Below, piece after piece: positions 1-11,437 of a stretch of 64,000 nt of DNA. The DNA is from Auanema rhodensis (lineage: Eukaryota; Nematoda; Chromadorea; Rhabditida; Rhabditidae). The stretch is from positions 124,001-188,000 of the forward strand of contig OZ059899.1 of assembly GCA_964057225.1 (NCBI GenBank). The letters run 5' to 3'. Positions within the stretch are counted from its first letter, which is position 1. Each line of letters begins with the position of its first letter. The notes under the pieces are model-generated. The model was not told where the DNA came from. It did not search any database and worked only from the letters and a program-made list of their open reading frames with translations. The translations under genes were made by a program, and so were the position numbers.

Positions 1-367
1 ATGAACCAATATCAATAAAAATTTGTTTTTAGACTAATATGGACATGGGGAATCTAATTTTGAAAACCGCATCTCTTCATCTTTCACGTGAAGCGAGTTA
101 CATACCAAGTGCACATCACGTGTACATTTAATTAGCATAAATTAAAGTTCACGTAAATTTCAAAGTCATGGTTACCATGCACCAATATCAATAAAAATTT
201 GTTTTTAGACTAATATGGACATGGGGAATCTAATTTTGAAAACCGCATCTCTTTATCTTTCACGTTAAGCGAGTTACATACCAAGTGCACATCACGTGTA
301 CATTTAATTAGCATAAATTAAAGTTCACGTAAATTTCAAAGTCATGGTTACCATGCACCAATATCAA

Positions 368-383
368 TAAAAATTTGTTTTTA
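368..383. other. A-tract/T-tract hairpin arm pair (monomer 16-31)
   Basis: TAAAAA, then TTTG, then TTTTTA form a perfect 6-bp inverted repeat with a 4-base loop, shown here in the type monomer and present in most copies. The AAAAATTT run inside it is an A-tract expected to favour DNA bending. Right-zone variants T27G (GTGTTTAGAC) and T30A (GTTTTAAGAC) break the 3' arm. T24C (AAATTCG) changes only the loop and creates a new CpG. Any structural role is inference. Confidence 0.6.
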
Positions 384-434
384 GACTAATATGGACATGG
401 GGAATCTAATTTTGAAAACCGCATCTCTTTATCT

Positions 435-444
435 TTCACGTGAA
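435..444. other. 10-bp perfect palindrome TTCACGTGAA (monomer 83-92)
   Basis: The sequence equals its own reverse complement and contains the E-box/G-box core CACGTG. It is intact in most monomers. G90T (CACGTTAAG) breaks it in 19 monomers (such as M2, M15, M28, M43 and M322). C85T (TTTTACGTG) breaks it in 15 right-zone monomers (such as M232, M233 and M253). These two variants affect the same base pair of the palindrome and never occur together. CACGTG is a known core for bHLH and bZIP proteins, but binding here is not shown. Confidence 0.7.
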
Positions 445-460
445 GCGAGTTACATACCAA

Positions 461-478
461 GTGCACATCACGTGTACA
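461..478. other. Palindrome cluster GTGCAC - ATCACGTG - TGTACA (monomer 109-126)
   Basis: Three overlapping or adjacent 6-bp palindromes lie in 18 bases: GTGCAC (109-114), CACGTG (117-122) and TGTACA (121-126). The octamer ATCACGTG (115-122) matches the budding-yeast centromere CDEI consensus RTCACRTG, which is a Cbf1 site. This is a sequence match only, and nothing else here resembles a point centromere. A113T (GTGCTC) breaks the first palindrome in left-zone units followed by the deletion monomer. C119A (CATCAAGTG) breaks the second in ten left-zone units. T110G and G111A are rarer. Confidence 0.6.
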
Positions 479-518
479 TTTAATTAGCATAAATTAAAGT
501 TCACGTAAATTTCAAAGT

Positions 519-531
519 CATGGTTACCATG
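519..531. other. Dyad across the monomer junction, CATGGT-T-ACCATG
   Basis: Positions 167-176 of one monomer and 1-3 of the next form a perfect 6+6 inverted repeat around a single T, shown here between M3 and M4. It recurs at almost every junction. Several class variants fall in it: A168G (GTCGTGG, right zone), G170A (CATAGTT), G171C (CATGCTT, left zone), C176A (TTACAATG, left zone), and G3A at 45045 and 57712. One centre swap (T173A, GGTAACC at about 25685) leaves both arms intact. Short dyads of this kind are reported in centromeric satellites lacking CENP-B boxes. Function here is inference. Confidence 0.65.
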
Positions 532-1584
532 AACCAATATCAATAAAAATTTGTTTTTAGACTAATATGGACATGGGGAATCTAATTTTGAAAACCGCAT
601 CTCTTTATCTTTCACGTGAAGCGAGTTACATACCAAGTGCACATCACGTGTACATTTAATTAGCATAAATTAAAGTTCACGTAAATTTCAAAGTCATGGT
701 TACCATGCATCAATATCAATAAAAATTTGTTTTTAGACTAATATGGACATGGGGAATCTAATTTTGAAAACCGCATCTCTTTATGTTTCACGTGAAGCGA
801 ATTACATACCAAGTGCACATCACGTGTACATTTAATTAGCATAAATTAAAGTTCACGTAAATTTCAAAGTCATGGTTACCATGCACCAATATCAATAAAA
901 ATTTGTTTTTAGACTAATATGGACATGGGGAATCTAATTTTGAAAACCGCATCTCTTTATCTTTCACGTGAAGCGAGTGACAGACCAAGTGCACATCACG
1001 TGTACATTTAATTAGCATAAATTAAAGTTCACGTAAATTTCAAAGTCATGGTTACCATGAACCAATATCAATAAAAATTTGTTTTTAGACTAATATGGAC
1101 ATGGGGAATCTAATTTTGAAAACCGCATCTCTTTATCTTTCACGTGAAGCAAGTTACATACCAAGTGCACATCACGTGTACATTTAATTAGCATAAATTA
1201 AAGTTCACGTAAATTTCAAAGTCATAGTTACCATGCACCAATATCAATAAAAATTTGTTTTTAGACTAATATGGACATGGGGAATCTAATTTTGAAAACC
1301 GCATCTCTTTATCTTTCACGTGAAGCGAGTTACATACCAAGTGCACATCACGTGTACATTTAATTAGCATAAATTAAAGTTCACGTAAATTTCAAAGTCA
1401 TGGTTACCATGCACCAATATCAATAAAAATTTGTTTTTAGACTAATATGGACATGGGGAATCTAATTTTGAAAACCGCATCTCTTTATCTTTCACGTGAA
1501 GCGAGTTACATACCAAGTGCACATCACGTGTACATTTAATTAGCATAAATTAAAGTTCACGTAAATTTCAAAGTCATGGTTACC

Positions 1585-2639
1585 ATGAACCAATATCAAT
1601 AAAAATTTGTTTTTAGACTAATATGGACATGGGGAATCTAATTTTGAAAACCGCATCTCTTCATCTTTCACGTGAAGCGAGTTACATACCAAGTGCACAT
1701 CACGTGTACATTTAATTAGCATAAATTAAAGTTCACGTAAATTTCAAAGTCATGGTTACCATGAAGCAATATCAATAAAAATTTGTTTTTAGACTAATAT
1801 GGACATGGGGAATCTAATTTTGAAAACCGCATCTCTTTATCTTTCACGTGAAGCGAGTTACATACCAAGTGCTCATCACGTGTACATTTAATTAGCATAA
1901 ATTAAAGTTCACGTAAATTTCAAAGTCATGGATACCATGCACCAAATCAATAAAAATTTGTTTTTAGACTAATATGGACATGGGGAATCTAATTTTGAAA
2001 ACCGCATCTCTTTATCTTTCACGTGAAGCGAGTTACATACCAAGTGCACATCACGTGTACATTTAATTAGCATAAATTAAAGTTCACGTAAATTTCAAAG
2101 TCATGGTTACCATGAAGCAATATCAATAAAAATTTGTTTTTAGACTAATATGGACATGGGGAATCTAATTTTGAAAACCGCATCTCTTTATCTTTCACGT
2201 GAAGCGAGTTACATACCAAGGGCACATCACGTGTACATTTAATTAGCATAAATTAAAGTTCAAGTAAATTTCAAAGTCATGGTTACCATGAACCAATATC
2301 AATAAAAATTTGTTTTTAGACTAATATGGACATGGGGAATCTAATTTTGAAAACCGCATCTCTTCATCTTTCACGTGAAGCGAGTTACATACCAAGTGCA
2401 CATCACGTGTACATTTAATTAGCATAAATTAAAGTTCACGTAAATTTCAAAGTCATGGTTACCATGCACCAATATCAATAAAAATTTGTTTTTAGACTAA
2501 TATGGACATGGGGAATCTAATTTTGAAAACCGCATCTCTTTATCTTTCACGTTAAGCGAGTTACATACCAAGTGCACATCACGTGTACATTTAATTAGCA
2601 TAAATTAAAGTTCACGTAAATTTCAAAGTCATGGTTACC
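1585..2639. repeat. Six-monomer module, copy 1 (M10-M15)
   Basis: The ordered series is: A4+C78; AAG+T113; 1-bp deletion; AAG+G110+A152; A4+C78; T90. It recurs at 3872-4926 (M23-M28) and 16189-17243 (M93-M98), always 1,055 bp. The later copies add A70 in the fifth unit, and T75 and A170 in the sixth. A shortened relative lacking the first unit lies at 25866-26744 (M148-M152). Conserved order of six distinguishable monomer classes shows that blocks, not single monomers, were copied. Confidence 0.8.
1937..2111. repeat. 175-bp deletion monomer (type D), first example
   Basis: CACCAATATC is shortened to CACCAAATC, a loss of one T near monomer position 10. Sixteen monomers share it: M12, 25, 41, 70, 95, 111, 128 and 149 in the left part, and M233, 253, 274, 279, 296, 325, 346 and 351 in the right part. 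In the left part the preceding monomer always carries T113. In the right part the deletion monomer itself carries T85 (TTTTACGTG), and the preceding one does too except at M345/M346. The same deletion thus exists in two linked haplotypes. Confidence 0.9.
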
Positions 2640-2815
2640 ATGCACCAATATCAATAAAAATTTGTTTTTAGACTAATATGGACATGGGGAATCTAATTTT
2701 GAAAACCGCATCTCTTTATCTTTCACGTGAAGCGAGTTACATACCAAGTGCACATCACGTGTACATTCAATTAGCATAAATTAAAGTTCACGTAAATTTC
2801 AAAGTCATGGTTACA

Positions 2816-5800
2816 ATGAACCAATATCAATAAAAATTTGTTTTTAGACTAATATGGACATGGGGAATCTAATTTTGAAAACCGCATCTCTTTATCTTTC
2901 ACGTGAAGCGAGTTACATACCAAGTGCACATCACGTGTACATTTAATTAGCATAAATTAAAGTTCACGTAAATTTCAAAGTCATGGTTACCATGCACCAA
3001 TATCAATAAAAATTTGTTTTTAGACTAATATGGACATGGGGAATCTAATTTTGAAAACCGCATCTCTTTATCTTTCACGTGAAGCGAGTTACATACCAAG
3101 TGCACATCACGTGTACATTTAATTAGCATAAATTAAAGTTCACGTAAATTTCAAAGTCATGGTTACCATGCACCAATATCAATAAAAATTTGTTTTTAGA
3201 CTAATATGGACATGGGGAATCTAATTTTGAAAACCGCATCTCTTCATCTTTCACGTGAAGCGAGTTACATACCAAGTGCACATCAAGTGTACATTTAATT
3301 AGCATAAATTAAAGTTCACGTAAATTTCAAAGTCATGGTTACCATGCACCAATATCAATAAAAATTTGTTTTTAGACTAATATGGACATGGGGAATCTAA
3401 TTTTGAAAACCGCATCTCTTTATCTTTCACGTGAAGCGAGTTACATACCAAGTGCACATCACGTGTACATTTAATTAGCATAAATTAAAGTTCACGTAAA
3501 TTTCAAAGTCATGGTTACCATGCACCAATATCAATAAAAAATTGTTTTTAGACTAATATGGACATGGGGAATCTAATTTTGATAACCGCATCTCTTTATC
3601 TTTCACGTGAAGCGAGTTACATACCAAGTGCACATCACGTGTACATTTAATTAGCATAAATTAAAGTTCACGTAAATTTCAAAGTCATGGTTACCATGAA
3701 GCAATATCAATAAAAATTTGTTTTTAGACTAATATGGACATGGGGAATCTAATTTTGAAAACCGCATCTCTTTATCTTTCACGTGAAGCGAGTTACATAC
3801 CAAGGGCACATCACGTGTACATTTAATTAGCATAAATTAAAGTTCAAGTAAATTTCAAAGTCATGGTTACCATGAACCAATATCAATAAAAATTTGTTTT
3901 TAGACTAATATGGACATGGGGAATCTAATTTTGAAAACCGCATCTCTTCATCTTTCACGTGAAGCGAGTTACATACCAAGTGCACATCACGTGTACATTT
4001 AATTAGCATAAATTAAAGTTCACGTAAATTTCAAAGTCATGGTTACCATGAAGCAATATCAATAAAAATTTGTTTTTAGACTAATATGGACATGGGGAAT
4101 CTAATTTTGAAAACCGCATCTCTTTATCTTTCACGTGAAGCGAGTTACATACCAAGTGCTCATCACGTGTACATTTAATTAGCATAAATTAAAGTTCACG
4201 TAAATTTCAAAGTTATGGTTACCATGCACCAAATCAATAAAAATTTGTTTTTAGACTAATATGGACATGGGGAATCTAATTTTGAAAACCGCATCTCTTT
4301 ATCTTTCACGTGAAGCGAGTTACATACCAAGTGCACATCACGTGTACATTTAATTAGCATAAATTAAAGTTCACGTAAATTTCAAAGTCATGGTTACCAT
4401 GAAGCAATATCAATAAAAATTTGTTTTTAGACTAATATGGACATGGGGAATCTAATTTTGAAAACCGCATCTCTTTATCTTTCACGTGAAGCGAGTTACA
4501 TACCAAGGGCACATCACGTGTACATTTAATTAGCATAAATTAAAGTTCAAGTAAATTTCAAAGTCATGGTTACCATGAACCAATATCAATAAAAATTTGT
4601 TTTTAGACTAATATGGACATGGGGAATCTAATTTTGAAAACCGAATCTCTTCATCTTTCACGTGAAGCGAGTTACATACCAAGTGCACATCACGTGTACA
4701 TTTAATTAGCATAAATTAAAGTTCACGTAAATTTCAAAGTCATGGTTACCATGCACCAATATCAATAAAAATTTGTTTTTAGACTAATATGGACATGGGG
4801 AATCTAATTTTGAAAACCGCATCTTTTTATCTTTCACGTTAAGCGAGTTACATACCAAGTGCACATCACGTGTACATTTAATTAGCATAAATTAAAGTTC
4901 ACGTAAATTTCAAAGTCATAGTTACCATGCACCAATATCAATAAAAATTTGTTTTTAGACTACTATGGACATGGGGAATCTAATTTTGAAAACCGCATCT
5001 CTTTATCTTTCACGTGAAGCGAGTTACATACCAAGTGCACATCACGTGTACATTTAATTAGCATAAATTAAAGTTCACGTAAATTTCAAAGTCATGGTTA
5101 CCATGAAGCAATATCAATAAAAATTTGTTTTTAGACTAATATGGACATGGGGAATCTAATTTTGAAAACCGCATCTCTTTATCTTTCACGTGAAGCGAGT
5201 TACATACCAAGTGCACATCACGTGTACATTTAATTAGCATAAATTAAAGTTCACGTAAATTTCAAAGTCATGGTTACCATGAACCAATATCAATAAAAAT
5301 TTGTTTTTAGACTAATATGGACATGGGGAATCTAATTTTGAAAACCGCATCTCTTTATCTTTCACGTGAAGCGAGTTACATACCAAGTGCACATCACGTG
5401 TACATTTAATTAGCATAAATTAAAGTTCACGTAAATTTCAAAGTCATGGTTACCATGCACCAATATCAATAAAAATTTGTTTTTAGACTAATATGGACAT
5501 GGGGAATCTAATTTTGAAAACCGCATCTCTTTATGTTTCACGTGAAGCGAGTTACATACCAAGTGCACATCACGTGTACATTTAATTAGCATAAATTAAA
5601 GTTCACGTAAATTTCAAAGTCATGGTTACCATGCACCAATATCAATAAAAATTTGTTTTTAGACTAATATGGACATGGGGAATCTAATTTTGAAAACCGC
5701 ATCTCTTTATCTTTCACGTGAAGCGAGTGACAGACCAAGTGCACATCACGTGTACATTTAATTAGCATAAATTAAAGTTCACGTAAATTTCAAAGTCATG

Positions 5801-8800
5801 GTTACCATGAACCAATATCAATAAAAATTTGTTTTTAGACTAATATGGACATGGGGAATCTAATTTTGAAAACCGCATCTCTTTATCTTTCACGTGAAGC
5901 AAGTTACATACCAAGTGCACATCACGTGTACATTTAATTAGCATAAATTAAAGTTCACGTAAATTTCAAAGTCATAGTTACCATGCACCAATATCAATAA
6001 AAATTTGTTTTTAGACTAATATGGACATGGGGAATCTAATTTTGAAAACCGCATCTCTTTATCTTTCACGTGAAGCGAGTTACATACCAATTGCACATCA
6101 CGTGTACATTTAATTAGCATAAATTAAAGTTCACGTAAATTTCAAAGTCATGGTTACCATGCACCAATATCAATAAAAATTTGTTTTTAGACTAATATGG
6201 ACATGGGGAATCTAATTTTGAAAACCGCATCTCTTTATCTTTCACGTGAAGCGAGTTACATACCAAGTGCACATCACGTGTACATTTAATTAGCATAAAT
6301 TAAAGTTCACGTAAATTTCAAAGTCATGGTTACCATGCACCAATATCAATAAAAATTTGTTTTTAGACTAATATGGACATGGGGAATCTAATTTTGAAAA
6401 CCGCATCTCTTTATCTTTCACGTGAAGCGAGTTACATACCAAGTGCACATCACGTGTACATTTAATTAGCATAAATTAAAGTTCACGTAAATTTCAAAGT
6501 CATGCTTACCATGCACCAATATCAATAAAAATTTGTTTTTAGACTAATATGGACATGGGGAATCTAATTTTGAAAACCGCATCTCTTCATCTTTCACGTG
6601 AAGCGAGTTACATACCAAGTGCACATCACGTGTACATTTAATTAGCATAAATTAAAGTTCACGTAAATTTCAAAGTCATGGTTACCATGCACCAATATCA
6701 ATAAAAATTTGTTTTTAGACTAATATGGACATGGGGAATCTAATTTTGAAAACCGCATCTCTTCATCTTTCACGTGAAGCGAGTTACATACCAAGTGCAC
6801 ATCACGTGTACATTTAATTAGCATAAATTAAAGTTCACGTAAATTTCAAAGTCATGGTTACCATGCACCAATATCAATAAAAATTTGTTTTTAGACTAAT
6901 ATGGACATGGGGAATCTAATTTTGAAAACCGCATCTCTTTATCTTTCACGTGAAGCGAGTTACATACCAAGTGCTCATCACGTGTACATTTAATTAGCAT
7001 AAATTAAAGTTCACGTAAATTTCAAAGTCATGGTTACCATGCACCAAATCAATAAAAATTTGTTTTTAGACTAATATGGACATAGGGAATCTAATTTTGA
7101 AAACCGCATCTCTTTATCTTTCACGTGAAGCGAGTTACATACCAAGTGCACATCACGTGTACATTTAATTAGCATAAATTAAAGTTCACGTAAATTTCAA
7201 AGTCATGGTTACCATGAACCAATATCAATAAAAATTTGTTTTTAGACTAATATGGACATGGGGAATCTAATTTTGAAAACCGCATCTCTTCATCTTTCAC
7301 GTGAAGCGAGTTACATACCAAGTGCACATCACGTGTACATTTAATTAGCATAAATTAAAGTTCACGTAAATTTCAAAGTCATGGTTACCATGCACCAATA
7401 TCAATAAAAATTTGTTTTTAGACTAATATGGACATGGGGAATCTAATTTTGAAAACCGCATCTCTTTATCTTTCACGTTAAGCGAGTTACATACCAAGTG
7501 CACATCACGTGTACATTTAATTAGCATAAATTAAAGTTCACGTAAATTTCAAAGTCATGGTTACCATGCACCAATATCAATAAAAATTTGTTTTTAGACT
7601 AATATGGACATGGGGAATCTAATTTTGAAAACCGCATCTCTTTATCTTTCACGTGAAGCGAGTTACATACCAAGTGCACATCACGTGTACATTCAATTAG
7701 CATAAATTAAAGTTCACGTAAATTTCAAAGTCATGGTTACAATGAACCAATATCAATAAAAATTTGTTTTTAGACTAATATGGACATGGGGAATCTAATT
7801 TTGAAAACCGCATCTCTTTATCTTTCACGTGAAGCGAGTTACATACCAAGTGCACATCACGTGTACATTTAATTAGCATAAATTAAAGTTCACGTAAATT
7901 TCAAAGTCATGGTTACCATGCACCAATATCAATAAAAATTTGTTTTTAGACTAATATGGACATGGGGAATCTAATTTTGAAAACCGCATCTCTTCATCTT
8001 TCACGTGAAGCGAGTTACATACCAAGTGCACATCAAGTGTACATTTAATTAGCATAAATTAAAGTTCACGTAAATTTCAAAGTCATGGTTACCATGCACC
8101 AATATCAATAAAAATTTGTTTTTAGACTAATATGGACATGGGGAATCTAATTTTGAAAACCGCATCTCTTCATCTTTCACGTGAAGCGAGTTACATACCA
8201 AGTGCACATCAAGTGTACATTTAATTAGCATAAATTAAAGTTCACGTAAATTTCAAAGTCATGGTTACCATGCACCAATATCAATAAAAATTTGTTTTTA
8301 GACTAATATGGACATGGGGAATCTAATTTTGAAAACCGCATCTCTTTATCTTTCACGTGAAGCGAGTTACATACCAAGTGCACATCACGTGTACATTTAA
8401 TTAGCATAAATTAAAGTTCACGTAAATTTCAAAGTCATGGTTACCATGCACCAATATCAATAAAAATTTGTTTTTAGACTAATATGGACATGGGGAATCT
8501 AATTTTGATAACCGCATCTCTTTATCTTTCACGTGAAGCGAGTTACATACCAAGTGCACATCACGTGTACATTTAATTAGCATAAATTAAAGTTCACGTA
8601 AATTTCAAAGTCATGGTTACCATGAAGCAATATCAATAAAAATTTGTTTTTAGACTAATATGGACATGAGGAATCTAATTTTGAAAACCGCATCTCTTTA
8701 TCTTTCACGTGAAGCGAGTTACATACCAAGTGCACATCACGTGTACATTAAATTAGCATAAATTAAAGTTCACGTAAATTTCAAAGTCATGGTTACCATG

Positions 8801-9677
8801 AACCAATATCAATAAAAATTTGTTTTTAGACTAATATGGACATGGGGAATCTAATTTTGAAAACCGCATCTCTTTATCTTTCACGTGAAGCGAGTTACAT
8901 ACCAAGTGCACATCACGTGTACATTTAATTAGCATAAATTAAAGTTCACGTAAATTTCAAAGTCATGGTTACCATGCACCAATATCAATAAAAATTTGTT
9001 TTTAGACTAATATGGACATGAGAAATCTAATTTTGAAAACCGCATCTCTTTATCTTTCACGTGAAGCGAGTTACATACCAAGTGCACATCACGTGTACAT
9101 TTAATTAGCATAAATTAAAGTTCACGTAAATTTCAAAGTCATGGTTACCATGCACCAATATCAATAAAAATTTGTTTTTAGACTAATATGGACATGGGGA
9201 ATCTAATTTTGAAAACCGCATCTCTTTATCTTTCACGTGAAGCGAGTTACATACCAAGTGCACATCACGTGTACATTTAATTAGCATAAATTAAAGTTCA
9301 CGTAAATTTCAAAGTCATGGTTACCATGCACCAATATCAATAAAAATATGTTTTTAGACTAATATGGACATGGGGAATCTAATTTTGAAAACCGCATCTC
9401 TTTATCTTTCACGTGAAGCGAGTTACATACCAAGTGCACATCACGTGTACATTTAATTAGCATAAATTAAAGTTCACGTAAATTTCAAAGTCATGCTTAC
9501 CATGCACCAATATCAATAAAAATTTGTTTTTAGACTAATATGGACATGGGGAATCTAATTTTGAAAACCGCATCTCTTCATCTTTCACGTGAAGCGAGTT
9601 ACATACCAAGTGCACATCACGTGTACATTTAATTAGCATAAATTAAAGTTCACGTAAATTTCAAAGTCATGGTTACC
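2816..9677. repeat. 39-monomer block, copy A (M17-M55), 6,862 bp
   Basis: All 39 monomers correspond in order and class to M87-M125 at 15133-21994, an offset of 12,317 bp (70 monomers minus three 1-bp deletions). Rare private variants are shared, including AAAAAATTG at M21/M91, CTTTTTAT with CACGTTAAG at M28/M98, ACTACTATGG at M29/M99 and CCAATTGCAC at M35/M105. By eye I find only three differences: GTTATGG in M24, CATAGGG in M41, and GACAAGGGG in M121. M16 and M86 also match except for AAATATG in M86. The block is far too similar to be explained by the shared monomer consensus alone. Confidence 0.85.
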
Positions 9678-10733
9678 ATGCACCAATATCAATAAAAATT
9701 TGTTTTTAGACTAATATGGACATGGGGAATCTAATTTTGAAAACCGCATCTCTTTATCTTTCACGTGAAGCGAGTTACATACCAAGTGCACATCACGTGT
9801 ACATTTAATTAGCATAAATTAAAGTTCACGTAAATTTCAAAGTCATGGTTACCATGCACCAATATCAATAAAAATATGTTTTTAGACTAATATGGACATG
9901 GGGAATCTAATTTTGAAAACCGCATCTCTTTATCTTTCACGTGAAGCGAGTTACATACCAAGTGCACATCACGTGTACATTCAATTAGCATAAATTAAAG
10001 TTCACGTAAATTTCAAAGTCATGGTTACAATGAACCAATATCAATAAAAATTTGTTTTTAGACTAATATGGACATGGGGAATCTAATTTTGAAAACCGCA
10101 TCTCTTTATCTTTCACGTGAAGCGAGTTACATACCAAGTGCACATCACGTGTACATTTAATTAGCATAAATTAAAGTTCACGTAAATTTCAAAGTCATGG
10201 TTACCATGCACCAATATCAATAAAAATTTGTTTTTAGACTAATATGGACATGGGGAATCTAATTTTGAAAACCGCATCTCTTTATCTTTCACGTGAAGCG
10301 AGTTACATACCAAGTGCACATCACGTGTACATTTAATTAGCATAAATTAAAGTTCACGTAAATTTCAAAGTCATGGTTACCATGCACCAATATCAATAAA
10401 AATTTGTTTTTAGACTAATATGGACATGGGGAATCTAATTTTGAAAACCGCATCTCTTCATCTTTCACGTGAAGCGAGTTACATACCAAGTGCACATCAA
10501 GTGTACATTTAATTAGCATAAATTAAAGTTCACGTAAATTTCAAAGTCATGGTTACCATGCACCAATATCAATAAAAATTTGTTTTTAGACTAATATGGA
10601 CATGGGGAATCTAATTTTGAAAACCGCATCTCTTTATCTTTCACGTGAAGCGAGTTACATACCAAGTGCACATCACGTGTACATTTAATTAGCATAAATT
10701 AAAGTTCACGTAAATTTCAAAGTCATGGTTACC
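6335..10733. repeat. 25-monomer block, copy C (M37-M61), 4,399 bp
   Basis: This series matches M66-M90 at 11438-15836, an offset of 5,103 bp (29 monomers minus one deletion). Shared classes include CATGCTT ends (M37/M66, M54/M83), the T113 and deletion pair (M40-M41/M69-M70), T90 (M43/M72), CATTCAATT with TTACAATG (M44/M73), T64 (M49/M78), AAG with GAGGAATC and ATTAAATT (M50/M79), and GAGAAATC (M52/M81). The main exception is M46 (C78+A119) against M75 (A4+A48), a whole-monomer class change. M41 has CATAGGG and M85 has TTTAGTTAGC as private changes. The block overlaps copy A of the larger repeat, so the duplications are nested. Confidence 0.82.
9854..10029. repeat. Hybrid monomer M57
   Basis: The 5' part has AAATATG (A23), otherwise seen in M54, M83 and M124, which end in CATGCTT. 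The 3' part instead has CATTCAATT and TTACAATG, seen in M16, M44, M73 and M114, which have no A23. The next monomers follow the M45 type of order. The unit looks like the product of an exchange within the monomer between position 23 and about position 128. M86 (14957-15132) has the same combination and is its copy in the 29-monomer repeat. Two independent mutations giving the same linkage would be the alternative, and is less likely. Confidence 0.65.
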
Positions 10734-11437
10734 ATGCACCAATATCAATAAAAATTTGTTTTTAGACTAATATGGACATGGGGAATCTAATTTTGAAAAC
10801 CGCATCTCTTTATGTTTCACGTGAAGCGAGTTACATACCAAGTGCACATCACGTGTACATTTAATTAGCATAAATTAAAGTTCACGTAAATTTCAAAGTC
10901 ATGGTTACCATGCACCAATATCAATAAAAATTTGTTTTTAGACTAATATGGACATGGGGAATCTAATTTTGAAAACCGCATCTCTTTATCTTTCACGTGA
11001 AGCGAGTGACAGACCAAGTGCACATCACGTGTACATTTAATTAGCATAAATTAAAGTTCACGTAAATTTCAAAGTCATGGTTACCATGAACCAATATCAA
11101 TAAAAATTTGTTTTTAGACTAATATGGACATGGGGAATCTAATTTTGAAAACCGCATCTCTTTATCTTTCACGTGAAGCAAGTTACATACCAAGTGCACA
11201 TCACGTGTACATTTAATTAGCATAAATTAAAGTTCACGTAAATTTCAAAGTCATAGTTACCATGCACCAATATCAATAAAAATTTGTTTTTAGACTAATA
11301 TGGACATGGGGAATCTAATTTTGAAAACCGCATCTCTTTATCTTTCACGTGAAGCGAGTTACATACCAAGTGCACATCACGTGTACATTTAATTAGCATA
11401 AATTAAAGTTCACGTAAATTTCAAAGTCATGGTTACC

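Larger units (their letters stand above)
353..528. repeat. Reference monomer (M3), identical to the consensus
   Basis: This unit matches the majority base at every position and is a convenient type copy. From its 5' end it contains a short AC-rich lead (1-10), an A-tract followed by a T-tract (16-31), a G-rich patch (GGACATGGGG, 41-50), a TTTTGAAAACCGC segment (58-70), the palindrome TTCACGTGAA (83-92), GTGCAC (109-114), ATCACGTG (115-122), TGTACA (121-126), an AT-rich stretch (123-145), and CATGGTTACC (167-176), which reads into the next ATG. It has five CpG dinucleotides (68, 87, 94, 119, 152). The monomer boundary at ATG is my choice. A tandem array has no intrinsic start, and the ATG is not proposed as a start codon. 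Confidence 0.95.
1..2815. repeat. Left-zone segment M1-M16
   Basis: Sixteen monomers carrying left-zone classes. M1 has A4 and C78. M2 and M15 have T90. M5 combines T6 (ATGCATC), G81 and A97. M6 has the GTGACAGACC variant. M7 has A95 and A170. M11 has T113 and a GGATACC end. M12 is the 175-bp deletion form. M13 has G110 and A152. M16 has CATTCAATT and TTACAATG. M4-M9 parallel M31-M36 (5279-6334), and M10-M15 parallel M23-M28, so this segment is assembled from pieces repeated downstream. It starts mid-array and no array edge is visible. Confidence 0.85.

Noticed and set aside
1-18. ATG at the start of each monomer, followed by AACCAATATCAA or CACCAATATCAA
   Set aside because: On the plus strand from M1 the frame stops at TAA after five codons. 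Because 176 is not a multiple of three, the repeat's stop codons fall in every frame over successive units, so no long plus-strand frame is possible.
366-371. AATAAA as a polyadenylation signal in each monomer
   Set aside because: It is part of the A-tract, recurs every 176 bp, and no transcript or gene is associated with it.
386-490. A 34-codon minus-strand open frame recurring in most monomers (monomer 138 down to 34, ATG to TAG)
   Set aside because: It follows automatically from one satellite sequence, is short, has no recognisable domain or ribosome-binding context, and class variants including the G62 deletion change it freely. I see no evidence of coding.
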